Shown piece after piece: positions 27,334 to 40,096 of a stretch of DNA of 64,000 nucleotides (its first letter is position 1; the number at the start of each line of letters is the position of its first letter). The stretch is from assembly GCF_045209745.1 (NCBI RefSeq), contig NZ_CP109273.1:1488001-1552000 (forward strand), written 5' to 3'. The notes below the pieces were generated by a model that was given only the letters and a program-made list of their open reading frames with translations, did not search any database and was not told where the DNA came from. This DNA is from Micromonospora sp045209745. GTDB taxonomy: Bacteria > Actinomycetota > Actinomycetes > Mycobacteriales > Micromonosporaceae. A program made the translations under genes and the position numbers.

Positions 27334-27702
27334 TCAGTCCATGTTCGCCGGGTAGTCGTGGCCGAACGGCGCCCCGGCCAACCGAACCACCCCGATGACC
27401 AGCACGGCCACCACACTGACCGCGACCAGCACCAGGCCGGTCCAGGCCATCCGCTCCCCCCGTCGCAGCCAGGCGCCGCCCGTCAGGAAACCCCCTGAGG
27501 CGTACGCCTCGCGGCGCGCCTGCCGGGCCAGTTGCAGTGCCACCGTCGCCGGCACCACTCCACCGATGAACAGCCCGGTCAGCAGGCCGAGCAGCCCCAG
27601 CGCGAAGACCGCCCGCGCCTTCGTGGCGCGGGCCGGATCCGGGTCCAGCGGGTGGCGCAGGCTCTGCTGCGCGACGGACACCTGCCCGGGTGCGGTCGTC
27701 AT
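27334..27702 (-). CDS. Small two-segment membrane protein (DUF4190-like)
   Basis: The 122-residue product has a polar N-terminus of about 28 residues, then two long hydrophobic stretches: AVFALGLLGLLTGLFIGGVV with following residues, and WTGLVLVAVSVVAVLVIGVV. The pattern is similar to the gene before it, so the pair may have arisen by duplication. No function is known. It ends 95 nt before the rpoC terminator region on the other side. Confidence 0.65.
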   Translation of the reverse strand: MTTAPGQVSVAQQSLRHPLDPDPARATKARAVFALGLLGLLTGLFIGGVVPATVALQLARQARREAYASGGFLTGGAWLRRGERMAWTGLVLVAVSVVAVLVIGVVRLAGAPFGHDYPANMD

Positions 27703-27746
27703 CCCCCCATCATGCCGAACTCGGACCGGGGGTGGGTGGGTCCGGA

Positions 27747-27786
27747 CACGACGAGGCCCCCGGCATCCGCCGGGGGCCTCGTCGTG
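27747..27786 (-). terminator. Terminator of the rpoBC operon
   Basis: An 18-bp perfect stem: 27747-27764 pairs with 27769-27786 around a 4-nt ATCC loop. It sits 10 nt beyond the rpoC stop. There is no T-tract, so it is of the hairpin-only kind common in actinobacteria. It may also serve as bidirectional insulation. Confidence 0.85.
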
Positions 27787-27796
27787 CGATTGGTGC

Positions 27797-31687
<3,891 letters not shown>

Positions 31688-31767
31688 TCTGTCCCCTATG
31701 TCGTCGTCTGTACTGCTAATTCTCGGGCGAGGTCGGGGGCCGGCACGCCGGCCCCCGACCGCTCACC

Positions 31768-34700
31768 TCAGACCTCTTCGACCGAGCTCGGCTCGCGCCG
31801 GGACAGGTCGATGCCCAGCTCCTCGGCGGCCCGGAACACCTCGTCGTCGGTCTCGCGCATCTCCAGGGCCACACCGTCGCTGGAAAGCACCTCAACGTTG
31901 AGGCACAGCGACTGCAGCTCCTTGAGCAGCACCTTGAACGACTCCGGGATGCCCGGCTCCGGGATGTTCTCGCCCTTGACGATGGCCTCGTAGACCTTCA
32001 CCCGGCCGAGCACGTCGTCGGACTTGATCGTGAGCAGCTCCTGCAGGGCGTAGGCAGCGCCGTACGCCTGCATCGCCCAGCACTCCATCTCACCGAAACG
32101 CTGACCACCGAACTGCGCCTTACCACCCAGCGGCTGCTGCGTGATCATCGAGTACGGACCGGTCGAACGAGCGTGGATCTTGTCGTCGACCAGGTGGTTG
32201 AGCTTCAGGATGTAGATGTAGCCGACCGCGATCGGGTCCGGCAGCGGCTCACCGGAGCGACCGTCGAACAGGTGCGCCTTACCACTGGCACCGATCAGCT
32301 GGTTGCCGTCACGGTTGGGCAGCGTGGACGACAGCAGACCGGAGATCTCGGCCTCGCGGGCACCATCGAAGACCGGGGTGGCCACGTTCGTGTTCCCCTC
32401 GGACTCGTGCGCGTCGATTGAGCGCAGCTGCCGCTTCCAGTCGGTGTCGTCGCCTTCGACCTTCCAGCCGGTCTTGGCAACCCACCCGAGGTGGGTCTCC
32501 AGGACCTGGCCGATGTTCATCCGGCTCGGCACACCCAGCGGGTTGAGCACGATGTCGACCGGGGTGCCGTCCTCCAGGAACGGCATGTCCTCGACCGGCA
32601 GGATCTTCGAGATGACGCCCTTGTTGCCGTGCCGGCCGGCGAGCTTGTCACCGTCCTGGATCTTGCGCTTCTGGGCGACGTAGACCCGGACCAGCTCGTT
32701 GACGCCCGGCGGCAGCTCGTCGCCGTCCTCGCGGGAGAACGTACGCACACCGATGACCGTGCCGGTCTCGCCGTGCGGCACCTTCAGCGAGGTGTCCCGA
32801 ACCTCACGCGCCTTCTCACCGAAGATCGCGCGGAGCAGCCGCTCCTCCGGGGTCAGCTCGGTCTCACCCTTGGGCGTGACCTTGCCGACCAGGATGTCAC
32901 CGGGGACCACCTCGGCGCCGATCCGGATGATGCCGCGCTCGTCGAGGTCAGCAAGCATTTCCTCGCTGACGTTCGGGATGTCGCGGGTGATCTCCTCCGG
33001 GCCGAGCTTGGTGTCCCGAGCGTCGACCTCGTGCTCCTCGATGTGGATCGAGGTGAGGACGTCCTGCTGCACGAGGCGCTGCGACAGGATGATCGCGTCC
33101 TCGTAGTTGTGGCCCTCCCAGCACATGAACGCCACCAGCAGGTTGCGCCCGAGCGCCATCTCGCCCTCGTCGGTGCACGGACCATCGGCGATGACCTGAC
33201 CGGCCTCGACGCGGTCGCCCTCGAAGACCACCGGCTTCTGGTTGACGCAGGAGCCGGCGTTGGAGCGGCGGAACTTGTGCAGCAGGTACGTCCGGCGGTG
33301 GCCGTCGTCCTGGTGGATGGTGACGTAGTCGGCGCAGAGATCTTCGATCACACCGCCGACCTCGGCGACCACCACGTCGCCAGCGTCGACCGCGGCCCGG
33401 TACTCCATGCCCGTACCCACGAGCGGCGCCTCGGCCTTGACCAGCGGCACCGCCTGGCGCTGCATGTTCGCGCCCATCAGTGCCCGGTTGGCGTCGTCGT
33501 GCTCGAGGAACGGGATCATGGCCGTCGCGACCGAGGTCATCTGCCGGGGCGAGACGTCCATGTAGTCGACGGCACCGGGGGCGATGTCCTCGGTCTCGCC
33601 GCCCTTACGACGGCACAGCACCCGGTCCTCGGCGAACGTGCCGTCAGCCTTCAGCGGCGCGTTGGCCTGGGCCTTGACGAACCGGTCCTCCTCGTCCGCG
33701 GTCAGGTAGTCGATCTGGTCGGTGACCCGACCCTCGACGACCTTCCGGTACGGCGTCTCGATGAAGCCGAACGGGTTGACCCGGGCGAAGGTGGACAGCG
33801 CGCCGATCAGGCCGATGTTCGGGCCTTCCGGCGTCTCGATCGGGCACATCCGGCCGTAGTGGGACGGGTGCACGTCGCGGACCTCGAAGCCGGCCCGCTC
33901 CCGGGACAGACCACCCGGGCCGAGCGCGCTCAGCCGGCGCCGGTGGGTCAGACCCGCCAGCGGGTTGGTCTGGTCCATGAACTGGGACAGCTGCGACGTC
34001 CCGAAGAACTCCTTGATCGCCGCCACCACCGGGCGGATGTTGATCAGGGTCTGCGGGGTGATCGCCTCGACGTCCTGCGTGGTCATCCGCTCACGGACGA
34101 CCCGCTCCATCCGGGACAGGCCGACCCGGACCTGGTTCTGGATCAGCTCGCCCACGGTACGCAGGCGCCGGTTGCCGAAGTGGTCGATGTCGTCGGCCTC
34201 GTAGCCGTCCTCACCGGCGTGCAGCCGGCACAGGTATTCCACGGTGGCGACGATGTCGTCCTCGGTCAGCGTGCCGGTGGTGATCGGAACGTTGACTTCG
34301 AGCTTCTTGTTGAACTTGTAACGCCCGACCTTGGCGACGTCGTACCTCTTCGGGTTGAAGAAGAGGTTGTCGAGCAGGGTCTGGGCGTTCTCGCGCGTCG
34401 GCGGCTCGCCAGGGCGCAGCTTGCGGTAGATATCGAGCAGAGCCTCGTCGGCGCCGGCGATGTGGTCCTTCTCGAGCGTGGTCATCATCAGCTCGGACCA
34501 GCCGAACCGCTCACGGATCCGCTCAGCCGACCATCCGACGGCCTTGAGCAGGACCGTGACGGCCTGCCGACGCTTACGGTCGATACGAACGCCGACCGTG
34601 TCGCGCTTGTCGATGTCAAACTCCAGCCAGGCACCCCGGCTCGGGATGACCTTGACGCTGGAGAGGTCGCGGTCGGAGGTCTTGTCCGGCTGCTTGTCGA

Positions 34701-35199
34701 AGTACACGCCCGGAGACCGGACGAGCTGGCTGACCACGACGCGCTCGGTGCCGTTGATGACGAAGGTGCCCTTGGGCGTCATCATCGGGAAGTCACCCAT
34801 GAACACCGTCTGGCTCTTGATCTCGCCAGTGGTGTTGTTGGTGAACTCCGCGGTCACGAAGAGCGGAGCGCAGTAGGTCAGGTCCTTCTCCTTGCACTCC
34901 TCGATCGAGGCCTTGACCTCGTCGAAGCGCGGCGCCGAGAAGGAGAGCGACATGGTGCCGGAGAAGTCCTCAATGGGACTGATCTCTTCAAGGATCTCCG
35001 CGAGACCCGAGCGTGCGTGCGGGTCGTCCGCCGACCGGCCCTGCCAAGCCTCGTTGCCGACGAGCCAGTCGAAGGACTCGTTCTGGATGGCAAGGAGGTT
35101 GGGGACCTCGAGGTTTTCGGTGATCCTGCCGAATGAAACTCGGCGGGGAGCGAATGCGCTCGACGTACGACTGGTCTTCGCAGGGCGGGAAGCTGCCAA
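31768..35199 (-). CDS. rpoB: RNA polymerase beta subunit
   Basis: The product is 1143 residues. The rifampicin-binding region reads GTSQLSQFMDQTNPLAGLTH then RRRLSALGPGG, with the wild-type Asp, His and Ser at the main resistance positions, so it looks rifampicin-sensitive. The start is a TTG at 35199 preceded by GGAAGGA; it gives LAASRPAKTSRTSSAFAPRR, like other actinobacterial RpoB N-termini. The longer frame to 35286 runs through leader DNA. Confidence 0.97.
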   Translation of the reverse strand: MAASRPAKTSRTSSAFAPRRVSFGRITENLEVPNLLAIQNESFDWLVGNEAWQGRSADDPHARSGLAEILEEISPIEDFSGTMSLSFSAPRFDEVKASIEECKEKDLTYCAPLFVTAEFTNNTTGEIKSQTVFMGDFPMMTPKGTFVINGTERVVVSQLVRSPGVYFDKQPDKTSDRDLSSVKVIPSRGAWLEFDIDKRDTVGVRIDRKRRQAVTVLLKAVGWSAERIRERFGWSELMMTTLEKDHIAGADEALLDIYRKLRPGEPPTRENAQTLLDNLFFNPKRYDVAKVGRYKFNKKLEVNVPITTGTLTEDDIVATVEYLCRLHAGEDGYEADDIDHFGNRRLRTVGELIQNQVRVGLSRMERVVRERMTTQDVEAITPQTLINIRPVVAAIKEFFGTSQLSQFMDQTNPLAGLTHRRRLSALGPGGLSRERAGFEVRDVHPSHYGRMCPIETPEGPNIGLIGALSTFARVNPFGFIETPYRKVVEGRVTDQIDYLTADEEDRFVKAQANAPLKADGTFAEDRVLCRRKGGETEDIAPGAVDYMDVSPRQMTSVATAMIPFLEHDDANRALMGANMQRQAVPLVKAEAPLVGTGMEYRAAVDAGDVVVAEVGGVIEDLCADYVTIHQDDGHRRTYLLHKFRRSNAGSCVNQKPVVFEGDRVEAGQVIADGPCTDEGEMALGRNLLVAFMCWEGHNYEDAIILSQRLVQQDVLTSIHIEEHEVDARDTKLGPEEITRDIPNVSEEMLADLDERGIIRIGAEVVPGDILVGKVTPKGETELTPEERLLRAIFGEKAREVRDTSLKVPHGETGTVIGVRTFSREDGDELPPGVNELVRVYVAQKRKIQDGDKLAGRHGNKGVISKILPVEDMPFLEDGTPVDIVLNPLGVPSRMNIGQVLETHLGWVAKTGWKVEGDDTDWKRQLRSIDAHESEGNTNVATPVFDGAREAEISGLLSSTLPNRDGNQLIGASGKAHLFDGRSGEPLPDPIAVGYIYILKLNHLVDDKIHARSTGPYSMITQQPLGGKAQFGGQRFGEMECWAMQAYGAAYALQELLTIKSDDVLGRVKVYEAIVKGENIPEPGIPESFKVLLKELQSLCLNVEVLSSDGVALEMRETDDEVFRAAEELGIDLSRREPSSVEEV

Positions 35200-35326
35200 G
35201 ATGCGTCCTTCCGAGGACCGGTGCTGCAGAACGGCTGGTACGCGTGCACTCCAATGACCCCACCAGAAATATCCGTAAACGGACATTTCGGAGCAGGGGT
35301 CAAGTCAGAAGGCAGCGCAAACTAGC

Positions 35327-35355
35327 AGTGTAGCCGAGAGGCTAACCGCTGTCCA
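35327..35355 (-). promoter_or_regulatory. Predicted rpoB promoter
   Basis: On the minus strand TGGACA (35355-35350), 17 nt, then TACACT (35332-35327). The start would be near 35320, giving a leader of about 120 nt before the TTG start. Confidence 0.7.
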
Positions 35356-35677
35356 GCCCACCCCGCAGGTCGTTGCGGAACGTGCCTCGGCCCCCGTCAA
35401 CCGGGGTCTGCCGGGCCGCTCAGAACGCAACGTCCCCACTGGGCCGCTCGGGTTACTGCGGCGATGGTGCCGCCACTGTCATACCCACGTCGTGGCCGTC
35501 GCAAGCGCGGTGTCTTGCTGGTGTCAGCGTGCCTGGCAGCCCGGGGCCGCGTCAAGAGCCGGTATCCGGGTTGTCCCTTGTTTCCCACCGGAGGGCGACC
35601 CGCCACGCTCGTTCGGGTCAACGGTGCCGGTCGTCGGAGCCCAGCTCAGGACCGGTCGGCGCCAGATCCACCAATAC

Positions 35678-35712
35678 GGCGGGCGGCGATCCTCGTTGGA
35701 TCACCGCCCGCC
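35678..35712 (-). terminator. Hairpin after rplL, probable partial terminator
   Basis: Arms 35678-35692 and 35698-35712 form a 15-bp stem around a 5-nt loop. As minus-strand RNA the only non-Watson-Crick pair is a G-U wobble, which argues that the RNA structure is selected. No T-tract follows, so read-through into rpoBC is likely. Confidence 0.65.
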
Positions 35713-35767
35713 GCGACGCGATGATGTCCCGGCTCATGAACCAGGTACGCGCAGGTGGAACGTCAGA

Positions 35768-36154
35768 TCACTTGAGGGTGACCTTGGCGCCTTCGCCCTC
35801 GAGCTTGGCCTTCGCCTTCTCGGCGGTCTCCTTGTTGACCTTCTCCAGGATGGCCTTCGGCGCGGACTCAACCGCGTCCTTGGCCTCCTTGAGGCCCAGG
35901 CCGGTCAGCTCACGCACGACCTTGATGACCTGGATCTTCTTGCCACCGTCAGCCTCAAGGACGACGTCGAACTCGTCCTGCTCCTCCTCGGCCGGAGCAG
36001 CAGCGGCACCGCCGCCACCGCCCTGGGCGACCGCGACCGGAGCGGCAGCGGTGACCTCGAAGGTCGTCTCGAACTGCTTCACGAACTCAGAGAGCTCGAT
36101 CAGCGTCATCTCCTTGAACGCGTCGAGCAGCTCGTCGGTGCTGAGCTTCGCCAT
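35768..36154 (-). CDS. rplL: 50S ribosomal protein L7/L12
   Basis: L7/L12 (128 residues) forms the flexible stalk that recruits translational GTPases. It has the N-terminal dimerisation helices (LLDAFKEMTLIELSEFVKQF), an Ala/Gly/Pro hinge near residues 38-55, and the C-terminal domain with KKIQVIKVVRELTGLGLKEA. It lies 54 nt downstream of rplJ. Confidence 0.98.
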   Translation of the reverse strand: MAKLSTDELLDAFKEMTLIELSEFVKQFETTFEVTAAAPVAVAQGGGGGAAAAPAEEEQDEFDVVLEADGGKKIQVIKVVRELTGLGLKEAKDAVESAPKAILEKVNKETAEKAKAKLEGEGAKVTLK

Positions 36155-36208
36155 ATCTGGCGTCCTTTCCTGATTCTGTTAAGTAAGAACTGGTGCGCCG
36201 TGGGGGCC

Positions 36209-36754
36209 TCAGGCCGCCTCGGCGCCCTCCTTCTCGCGCTTGTCCTGCAGGGCAGCCGCCAGACGGGCGGTCTTCGACAGCGGGGCCTGGAACAGGGCCG
36301 CGGCCTTGCTCAGGTTGCCCTTCATCGCGCCGGCCAGCTTGGCCAGCAGTACCTCGCGGGACTCAAGGTCGGCGAGCTTCGTGACCTCGGCCGCGGAAAT
36401 GGCCTTGCCCTCGAAGACACCGCCCTTGATGACGAGCTTCGGGTTGGCCTTCGCGAAATCGCGAAGCCCCTTCGCCGCCTCGACGACGTCGCCCGAAACG
36501 AAAGTCAGCGCGGTAGGACCGGTGAACAGCTCGTCGAGGCCGGTGATGCCCGCGTCCGTCGCAGCACGCTTCGCCAGCGTGTTCTTCGCGACCGTGTAAC
36601 TGGTCTCGGCGCCGAGCGTGCGCCGCAGCTGGGTGAGCTGGGAAACCGTCAGACCGCGATACTCGGTCAGCACGGTGGCGCCCGAGCTGCGGAAGCTCTC
36701 GGTCAGGTCAGCGACGGCCGTGGCCTTGTCGGCCCGGATCGGCTTGTCCGCCAT
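36209..36754 (-). CDS. rplJ: 50S ribosomal protein L10
   Basis: L10 (181 residues) anchors the L7/L12 stalk to 23S rRNA and controls its own operon through the leader in many bacteria. Conserved segments are VLTEYRGLTVSQLTQLRRTL and TGPTALTFVSGDVVEAAKGL. The leader ahead of it has an intrinsic terminator (36832-36861), which fits autogenous attenuation. Confidence 0.97.
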   Translation of the reverse strand: MADKPIRADKATAVADLTESFRSSGATVLTEYRGLTVSQLTQLRRTLGAETSYTVAKNTLAKRAATDAGITGLDELFTGPTALTFVSGDVVEAAKGLRDFAKANPKLVIKGGVFEGKAISAAEVTKLADLESREVLLAKLAGAMKGNLSKAAALFQAPLSKTARLAAALQDKREKEGAEAA

Positions 36755-36831
36755 GTCCCTCCTCTCTCGTTACTCGAGGCTGGTCCCCGTCACAGCCGAA
36801 GCCGGAACAGGGGCGGAAGCAGCACGACAAC

Positions 36832-36861
36832 GAAAAAGCCCCGGCGCAGGGCGCACGGGGC
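36832..36861 (-). terminator. Intrinsic terminator/attenuator in the rplJ leader
   Basis: Read on the minus strand, GCCCCG pairs with CGGGGC (36861-36856 and 36843-36838) with an inner GCGC/GCGC stem, directly followed by TTTTT (36837-36833). This is one of the few hairpins in the window with a true U-tract, and it lies before, not after, a gene. Confidence 0.75.
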
Positions 36862-37026
36862 GAGGGCCGGAAGCTCGTCACGGTCGGCGGACCATGCTCA
36901 CTGCCGAGTTACGCTTGCCGCCCTACGCGGGTCGCCCGTTGTCGCAGGGCCTTCGACCGTGCCGAAGCACAGTGACCAGCGGTCTCTGGGTGGTTCCTCA
37001 TCCATGACAACACGGATGACGTTTGA

Positions 37027-37055
37027 AGAGTACGCGACCCCGCGACCTGCGCCAA
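37027..37055 (-). promoter_or_regulatory. Predicted rplJ promoter
   Basis: On the minus strand TTGGCG (37055-37050), 17 nt, then TACTCT (37032-37027). The -10 is the same hexamer as at the rpsL and rplK promoters. It overlaps the 3' end region just after the ABC permease gene. Confidence 0.6.
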
Positions 37056-37104
37056 ATCAGGTCCGTGTGGGCCGGGCCACCGTCCGCGAGCAACGTCGAG
37101 CCGG

Positions 37105-37794
37105 TCAGCCGTGGGACCGCCGCCGCCACAGGTAGCCGCCGAGCGCGACCGCGCTCCAGGCCAACGCCCACGCGCTGAGCCCGAGCAGAGTGAGCGCAGC
37201 GGCATCGCCCGCGGTGGTCCGGGCGGCGGCCATGATCGGCGGCGCCAGCCAGGGGGCCACCGAGCCGGCCAGGCCGAGCACCACCGCGCCAACACCGCCG
37301 AGCGCCAACACCGCGACGCCGTACGCGGCGCCGCCCACCGACGCCCGGCTGGCCAGCGCGCCGAGGGCAATCGCGGCTGGCACAGCGAGCAGGTGCGCCC
37401 ACACCCCCAGCGCAAGCCCGACCGGGATCGACCGGTCCCCCGGGTCGACCGGGCCGGAGACCCCGCCGACCAGCCACGGGAAGAGCAGCGCGACGGCCAC
37501 CGTCACCAGCGCCGCCACACCGGCGGCGAGAATCCCGGCCAACCGCTCCCGGGCCACACCGACCACCACCTGCGCCAGCCGGCGCTGCACATCCGGCTCC
37601 ACGTCGAGAAGGATCTTGGTCTGCCAGGCGATGACCGGGAAGAGCACCACGGCCGAGACGCCATACGCCTCCGCCGGCTGGGCCCGGCCGCCGCCATAGA
37701 GGGTGCCGAGCGTGACCAGGCCGGCGAGCAACGGCGCCAACCCCCGCCCGGTCCGCAGGAAACCGACCAGCCGCATCCGCACGAGGGCGTTCAC
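37105..37794 (-). CDS. ABC transporter permease
   Basis: The 229-residue protein is very hydrophobic with about six predicted membrane segments, for example LVTVAVALLFPWLVGGV, LALGVWAHLLAVPAAIALGA and GVAVLALGGVGAVVLGLAGS. Its start overlaps the end of the ATPase gene by 4 nt. The substrate is unknown. It resembles the small ABC-2-like exporter permeases of actinobacteria. Confidence 0.7.
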   Translation of the reverse strand: MNALVRMRLVGFLRTGRGLAPLLAGLVTLGTLYGGGRAQPAEAYGVSAVVLFPVIAWQTKILLDVEPDVQRRLAQVVVGVARERLAGILAAGVAALVTVAVALLFPWLVGGVSGPVDPGDRSIPVGLALGVWAHLLAVPAAIALGALASRASVGGAAYGVAVLALGGVGAVVLGLAGSVAPWLAPPIMAAARTTAGDAAALTLLGLSAWALAWSAVALGGYLWRRRSHG

Positions 37795-38600
37795 CGGGCC
37801 TCCCCCGCCGCGTGTTCGACCGCCACGGCGCCGTCCGCGTTCTCTGGATCCCCCGGTGTGGCCGACGACGCGCCGGAGCGTACCCGCAGAACCTGGTGGC
37901 CCTCGGCGCGTAACCGGGCAACGGTGCCGGCGACTCGCGCGGCCGGCACCGCAACCTCGACCACCGCGATCGCCTCGTCCGCCGACGACGTCTCCTCGGT
38001 CAGCGAACCGTCGCGCACCAACCAGCGGCGCGCGGCCGGCAGCCGGACCGTCTCCCCACGGTGGTCGCTGACCAGGACGGCACCGTCGCCGGCGAGCACC
38101 TCGGCGATCAACTCGGGCACCAGCTCACGGGTGGCGACGTCCAGCCCCTCCCACGGCTCGTCGAGCACCAGCAGGCCCGGCGGACGCAGCATCGCCTGGG
38201 CGAGGCCCACCTTCTGCGCGGTGCCCTTGGACAACTCCGGCAGCCGGACCGAACGGAAAGCGGACAGCCCGAGCCGGTCGGTCCAGCAGGTCACCGCGTC
38301 GTCGGCCGCAGCCCTGCCCAACCCCGCCACCCGGGCCATCCCGGTCAGATAGCGGGCCACGGTGAACGGCTGGTCAGCGGCGAAACGTTCCGGCACCCAG
38401 CCCACCCACGCCGGCCGTCCGGTGACCCGGCCCCTGTCCGGCCGGAGCACCCCCGCGGCCACCTGAAGCAGGGTCGACTTGCCCACCCCGTTGCGGCCCT
38501 GAACGACCGCCACCTCACCCGGACCGATCCGCACGCCAATGCCCCGCAGCACCCACGACCCTCGCCGGTGGTACCGCAACCAGACGTTCTCCAGCCGCAT
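37791..38600 (-). CDS. ABC transporter ATP-binding protein
   Basis: The 269-residue ATPase has Walker A GRNGVGKST near residue 35, the signature segment LPELSKGTAQKV (a variant of LSGGQ) and Walker B LLVLDEPW. It is coupled to the permease gene. The pair sits between rplA and rplJ on the same strand, splitting the classical rplKAJL order, and has no obvious link to translation. Confidence 0.85.
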   Translation of the reverse strand: MRLENVWLRYHRRGSWVLRGIGVRIGPGEVAVVQGRNGVGKSTLLQVAAGVLRPDRGRVTGRPAWVGWVPERFAADQPFTVARYLTGMARVAGLGRAAADDAVTCWTDRLGLSAFRSVRLPELSKGTAQKVGLAQAMLRPPGLLVLDEPWEGLDVATRELVPELIAEVLAGDGAVLVSDHRGETVRLPAARRWLVRDGSLTEETSSADEAIAVVEVAVPAARVAGTVARLRAEGHQVLRVRSGASSATPGDPENADGAVAVEHAAGEAR

Positions 38601-38681
38601 GCGGACGAGCCTGCCACACCTCAGACGCGCCGGGGCGCCGCCACTGTCGTGGCGGCGCCCCGGTGGAGCGATCTTGTCGAC

Positions 38682-39398
38682 TCAGGCCTCGGCCAAGTCC
38701 TCCCGGAGGTTCTTCACCAGGTTCGGGTCGACCGGGACACCCGGGCCCATCGTGGTGGTCAGGATGACCTTGCGGAGGTACTTGCCCTTGGCCGCAGACG
38801 GCTTGGCACGCAGCACCTCGTCGATCACCGCCGCGTAGTTGTCCACCAGCTGGCTCTCCGTGAAGGAGGCCTTGCCGATGATCAGGTGCAGGTTGGAGTG
38901 CTTGTCCACCCGGAAGGTGATCTTGCCACCCTTGATGTCCTGCACCGCCTTGGTGACATCCATGGTCACCGTGCCGGTCTTCGGGTTCGGCATGAGACCG
39001 CGCGGGCCCAGGATCCGCGCGATCCGGCCGATCTTGGCCATCTGGTCCGGCGTGGCGATCGCCGCGTCGAAGTCCAGCCAACCACCCTGGATGCGGGCGA
39101 CCAGCTCGTCGGTCCCCACCTCGTCCGCACCCGCCGCGGCGGCCTCGTCGGCCTTCGCACCGCCGGCGAACACGATCACGCGGGCGGTCTTACCGGTGCC
39201 GTGCGGCAGGTTGACCACACCGCGGACCATCTGGTCCGCCTTGCGGGGGTCGACGCCGAGGCGCATGGCGACCTCAACCGTGGCGTCGAACTTGACGTTG
39301 GTGGTCTCCTTGGCCAGCTTCACGGCCTCGGCGGGGGTGTAGAGCTTGTCCCGGTCGATGACGTCGGCGGCCTTGCGGTAGCTCTTGCTGCGCTGCAT
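38682..39398 (-). CDS. rplA: 50S ribosomal protein L1
   Basis: L1 (238 residues) forms the mobile stalk at the E site. The conserved segments are NVKFDATVEVAMRLGVDPRK, LPHGTGKTARVIVFA and LGPRGLMPNPKTGTVTMDV. In E. coli L1 represses its own operon. It follows rplK after 78 nt. Confidence 0.98.
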   Translation of the reverse strand: MQRSKSYRKAADVIDRDKLYTPAEAVKLAKETTNVKFDATVEVAMRLGVDPRKADQMVRGVVNLPHGTGKTARVIVFAGGAKADEAAAAGADEVGTDELVARIQGGWLDFDAAIATPDQMAKIGRIARILGPRGLMPNPKTGTVTMDVTKAVQDIKGGKITFRVDKHSNLHLIIGKASFTESQLVDNYAAVIDEVLRAKPSAAKGKYLRKVILTTTMGPGVPVDPNLVKNLREDLAEA

Positions 39399-39476
39399 TG
39401 CTGATTACTCCTGTGGTCTCTGGCGGGCCGCTCGGCGCGGGCCCTCCCACGGTCGGATCGTTGGCCTGGGCCGACG

Positions 39477-39908
39477 TCAGTCGTTGACGGTGATGCCCAT
39501 CGACCGGGCGGTGCCGGCGATGATCTTCTCGGCCTGCTCCACGTCGTTGGCGTTGAGGTCGGGCATCTTCTTCTCGGCGATCTCACGCAGCTGGGCACGG
39601 CTGATCGCGCCGATCTTCTCGGCCTGCGGAACGCCCGAGCCCTTCTGCACACCGGCGGCCTTGATCAGCAGCCGGGCAGCGGGCGGGGTCTTCAGCACGA
39701 ACGTGAAGGACCGGTCCTCGTACACGCTGATCTCGGCGGGGACGATGTCGCCCCGCTGGGACTCGGTCTGCGAGTTGTAGGACTTGCAGAACTCCATGAT
39801 GTTCACGCCGTGCTGGCCGAGCGCAGGGCCGACCGGCGGCGCCGGCGTGGCCTGGCCCGCCGGCAGCTGAAGCGTGAACGTCTTGACGAGCTTCTTCTTC
39901 GGAGGCAT
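39477..39908 (-). CDS. rplK: 50S ribosomal protein L11
   Basis: L11 (143 residues) binds the GTPase-associated centre of 23S rRNA and is part of the thiostrepton target and of the stringent response trigger. It begins MPPKKKLVKTFTLQLPAGQA and has PPVGPALGQHGVNIMEFCK. The ATG at 39908 is chosen over an upstream in-frame Met at 39968, which lacks family similarity. Confidence 0.97.
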   Translation of the reverse strand: MPPKKKLVKTFTLQLPAGQATPAPPVGPALGQHGVNIMEFCKSYNSQTESQRGDIVPAEISVYEDRSFTFVLKTPPAARLLIKAAGVQKGSGVPQAEKIGAISRAQLREIAEKKMPDLNANDVEQAEKIIAGTARSMGITVND

Positions 39909-39999
39909 GTCACTTCCTGGGGCTTGGAGCTGGGAAAATGCGGCTGTCGCCGCCCTCGGAGCGCGCACGGTCAGCGCGGTGCGACAACGGCGACGTTCA

Positions 40000-40028
40000 A
40001 GAGTAGCGCAGGCCGCAGCCCACTCGTC
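40000..40028 (-). promoter_or_regulatory. Candidate rplK promoter
   Basis: A -10 TACTCT (40005-40000) lies 17 nt from GACGAG (40028-40023), a weak -35. It sits between the nusG terminator and rplK, so rplKA probably forms its own transcript. Confidence 0.45.
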
Positions 40029-40061
40029 CGCCGAGGTCGAGCGGGAAGGCGTTACGCCGAC

Positions 40062-40090
40062 GTCGGCGGCGGGCCGTGCCCGCCGCCGAC
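40062..40090 (-). terminator. Terminator after nusG
   Basis: A 13-bp perfect GC stem (40062-40074 with 40078-40090) around a 3-nt loop, 6 nt after the nusG stop. No T-tract follows. Confidence 0.75.
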
Positions 40091-40096
40091 GACCAG

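Larger units (their letters stand above)
35200..35767. other. rplL-rpoB intergenic region with hairpin and rpoB promoter
   Basis: This 568-nt gap holds a hairpin 55 nt after rplL (35678-35712) and a promoter candidate (35327-35355). Together they suggest that rpoBC gets part of its transcription from rplJ and part from its own promoter. No gene is seen. Confidence 0.65.
36755..37104 (-). promoter_or_regulatory. rplJL leader region (L10-leader type)
   Basis: From the predicted start near 37020 the leader is about 266 nt. It contains one clear GC hairpin with a U-run (36832-36861), about 75 nt before the rplJ start. L10 leaders in other bacteria bind an L10-L12 complex; the position fits, but I could not fold the full kink-turn by eye. 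Confidence 0.5.

Noticed and set aside
32491..35136. 881-residue plus-strand open frame
   Set aside because: It is antisense to rpoB, with the same composition as other shadows.
35373..37135. Plus-strand open frames across rplL-rplJ (35373-36173 and 35492-37135)
   Set aside because: They are antisense to rplL and rplJ and cross the hairpin and leader regions; they show no domain features.
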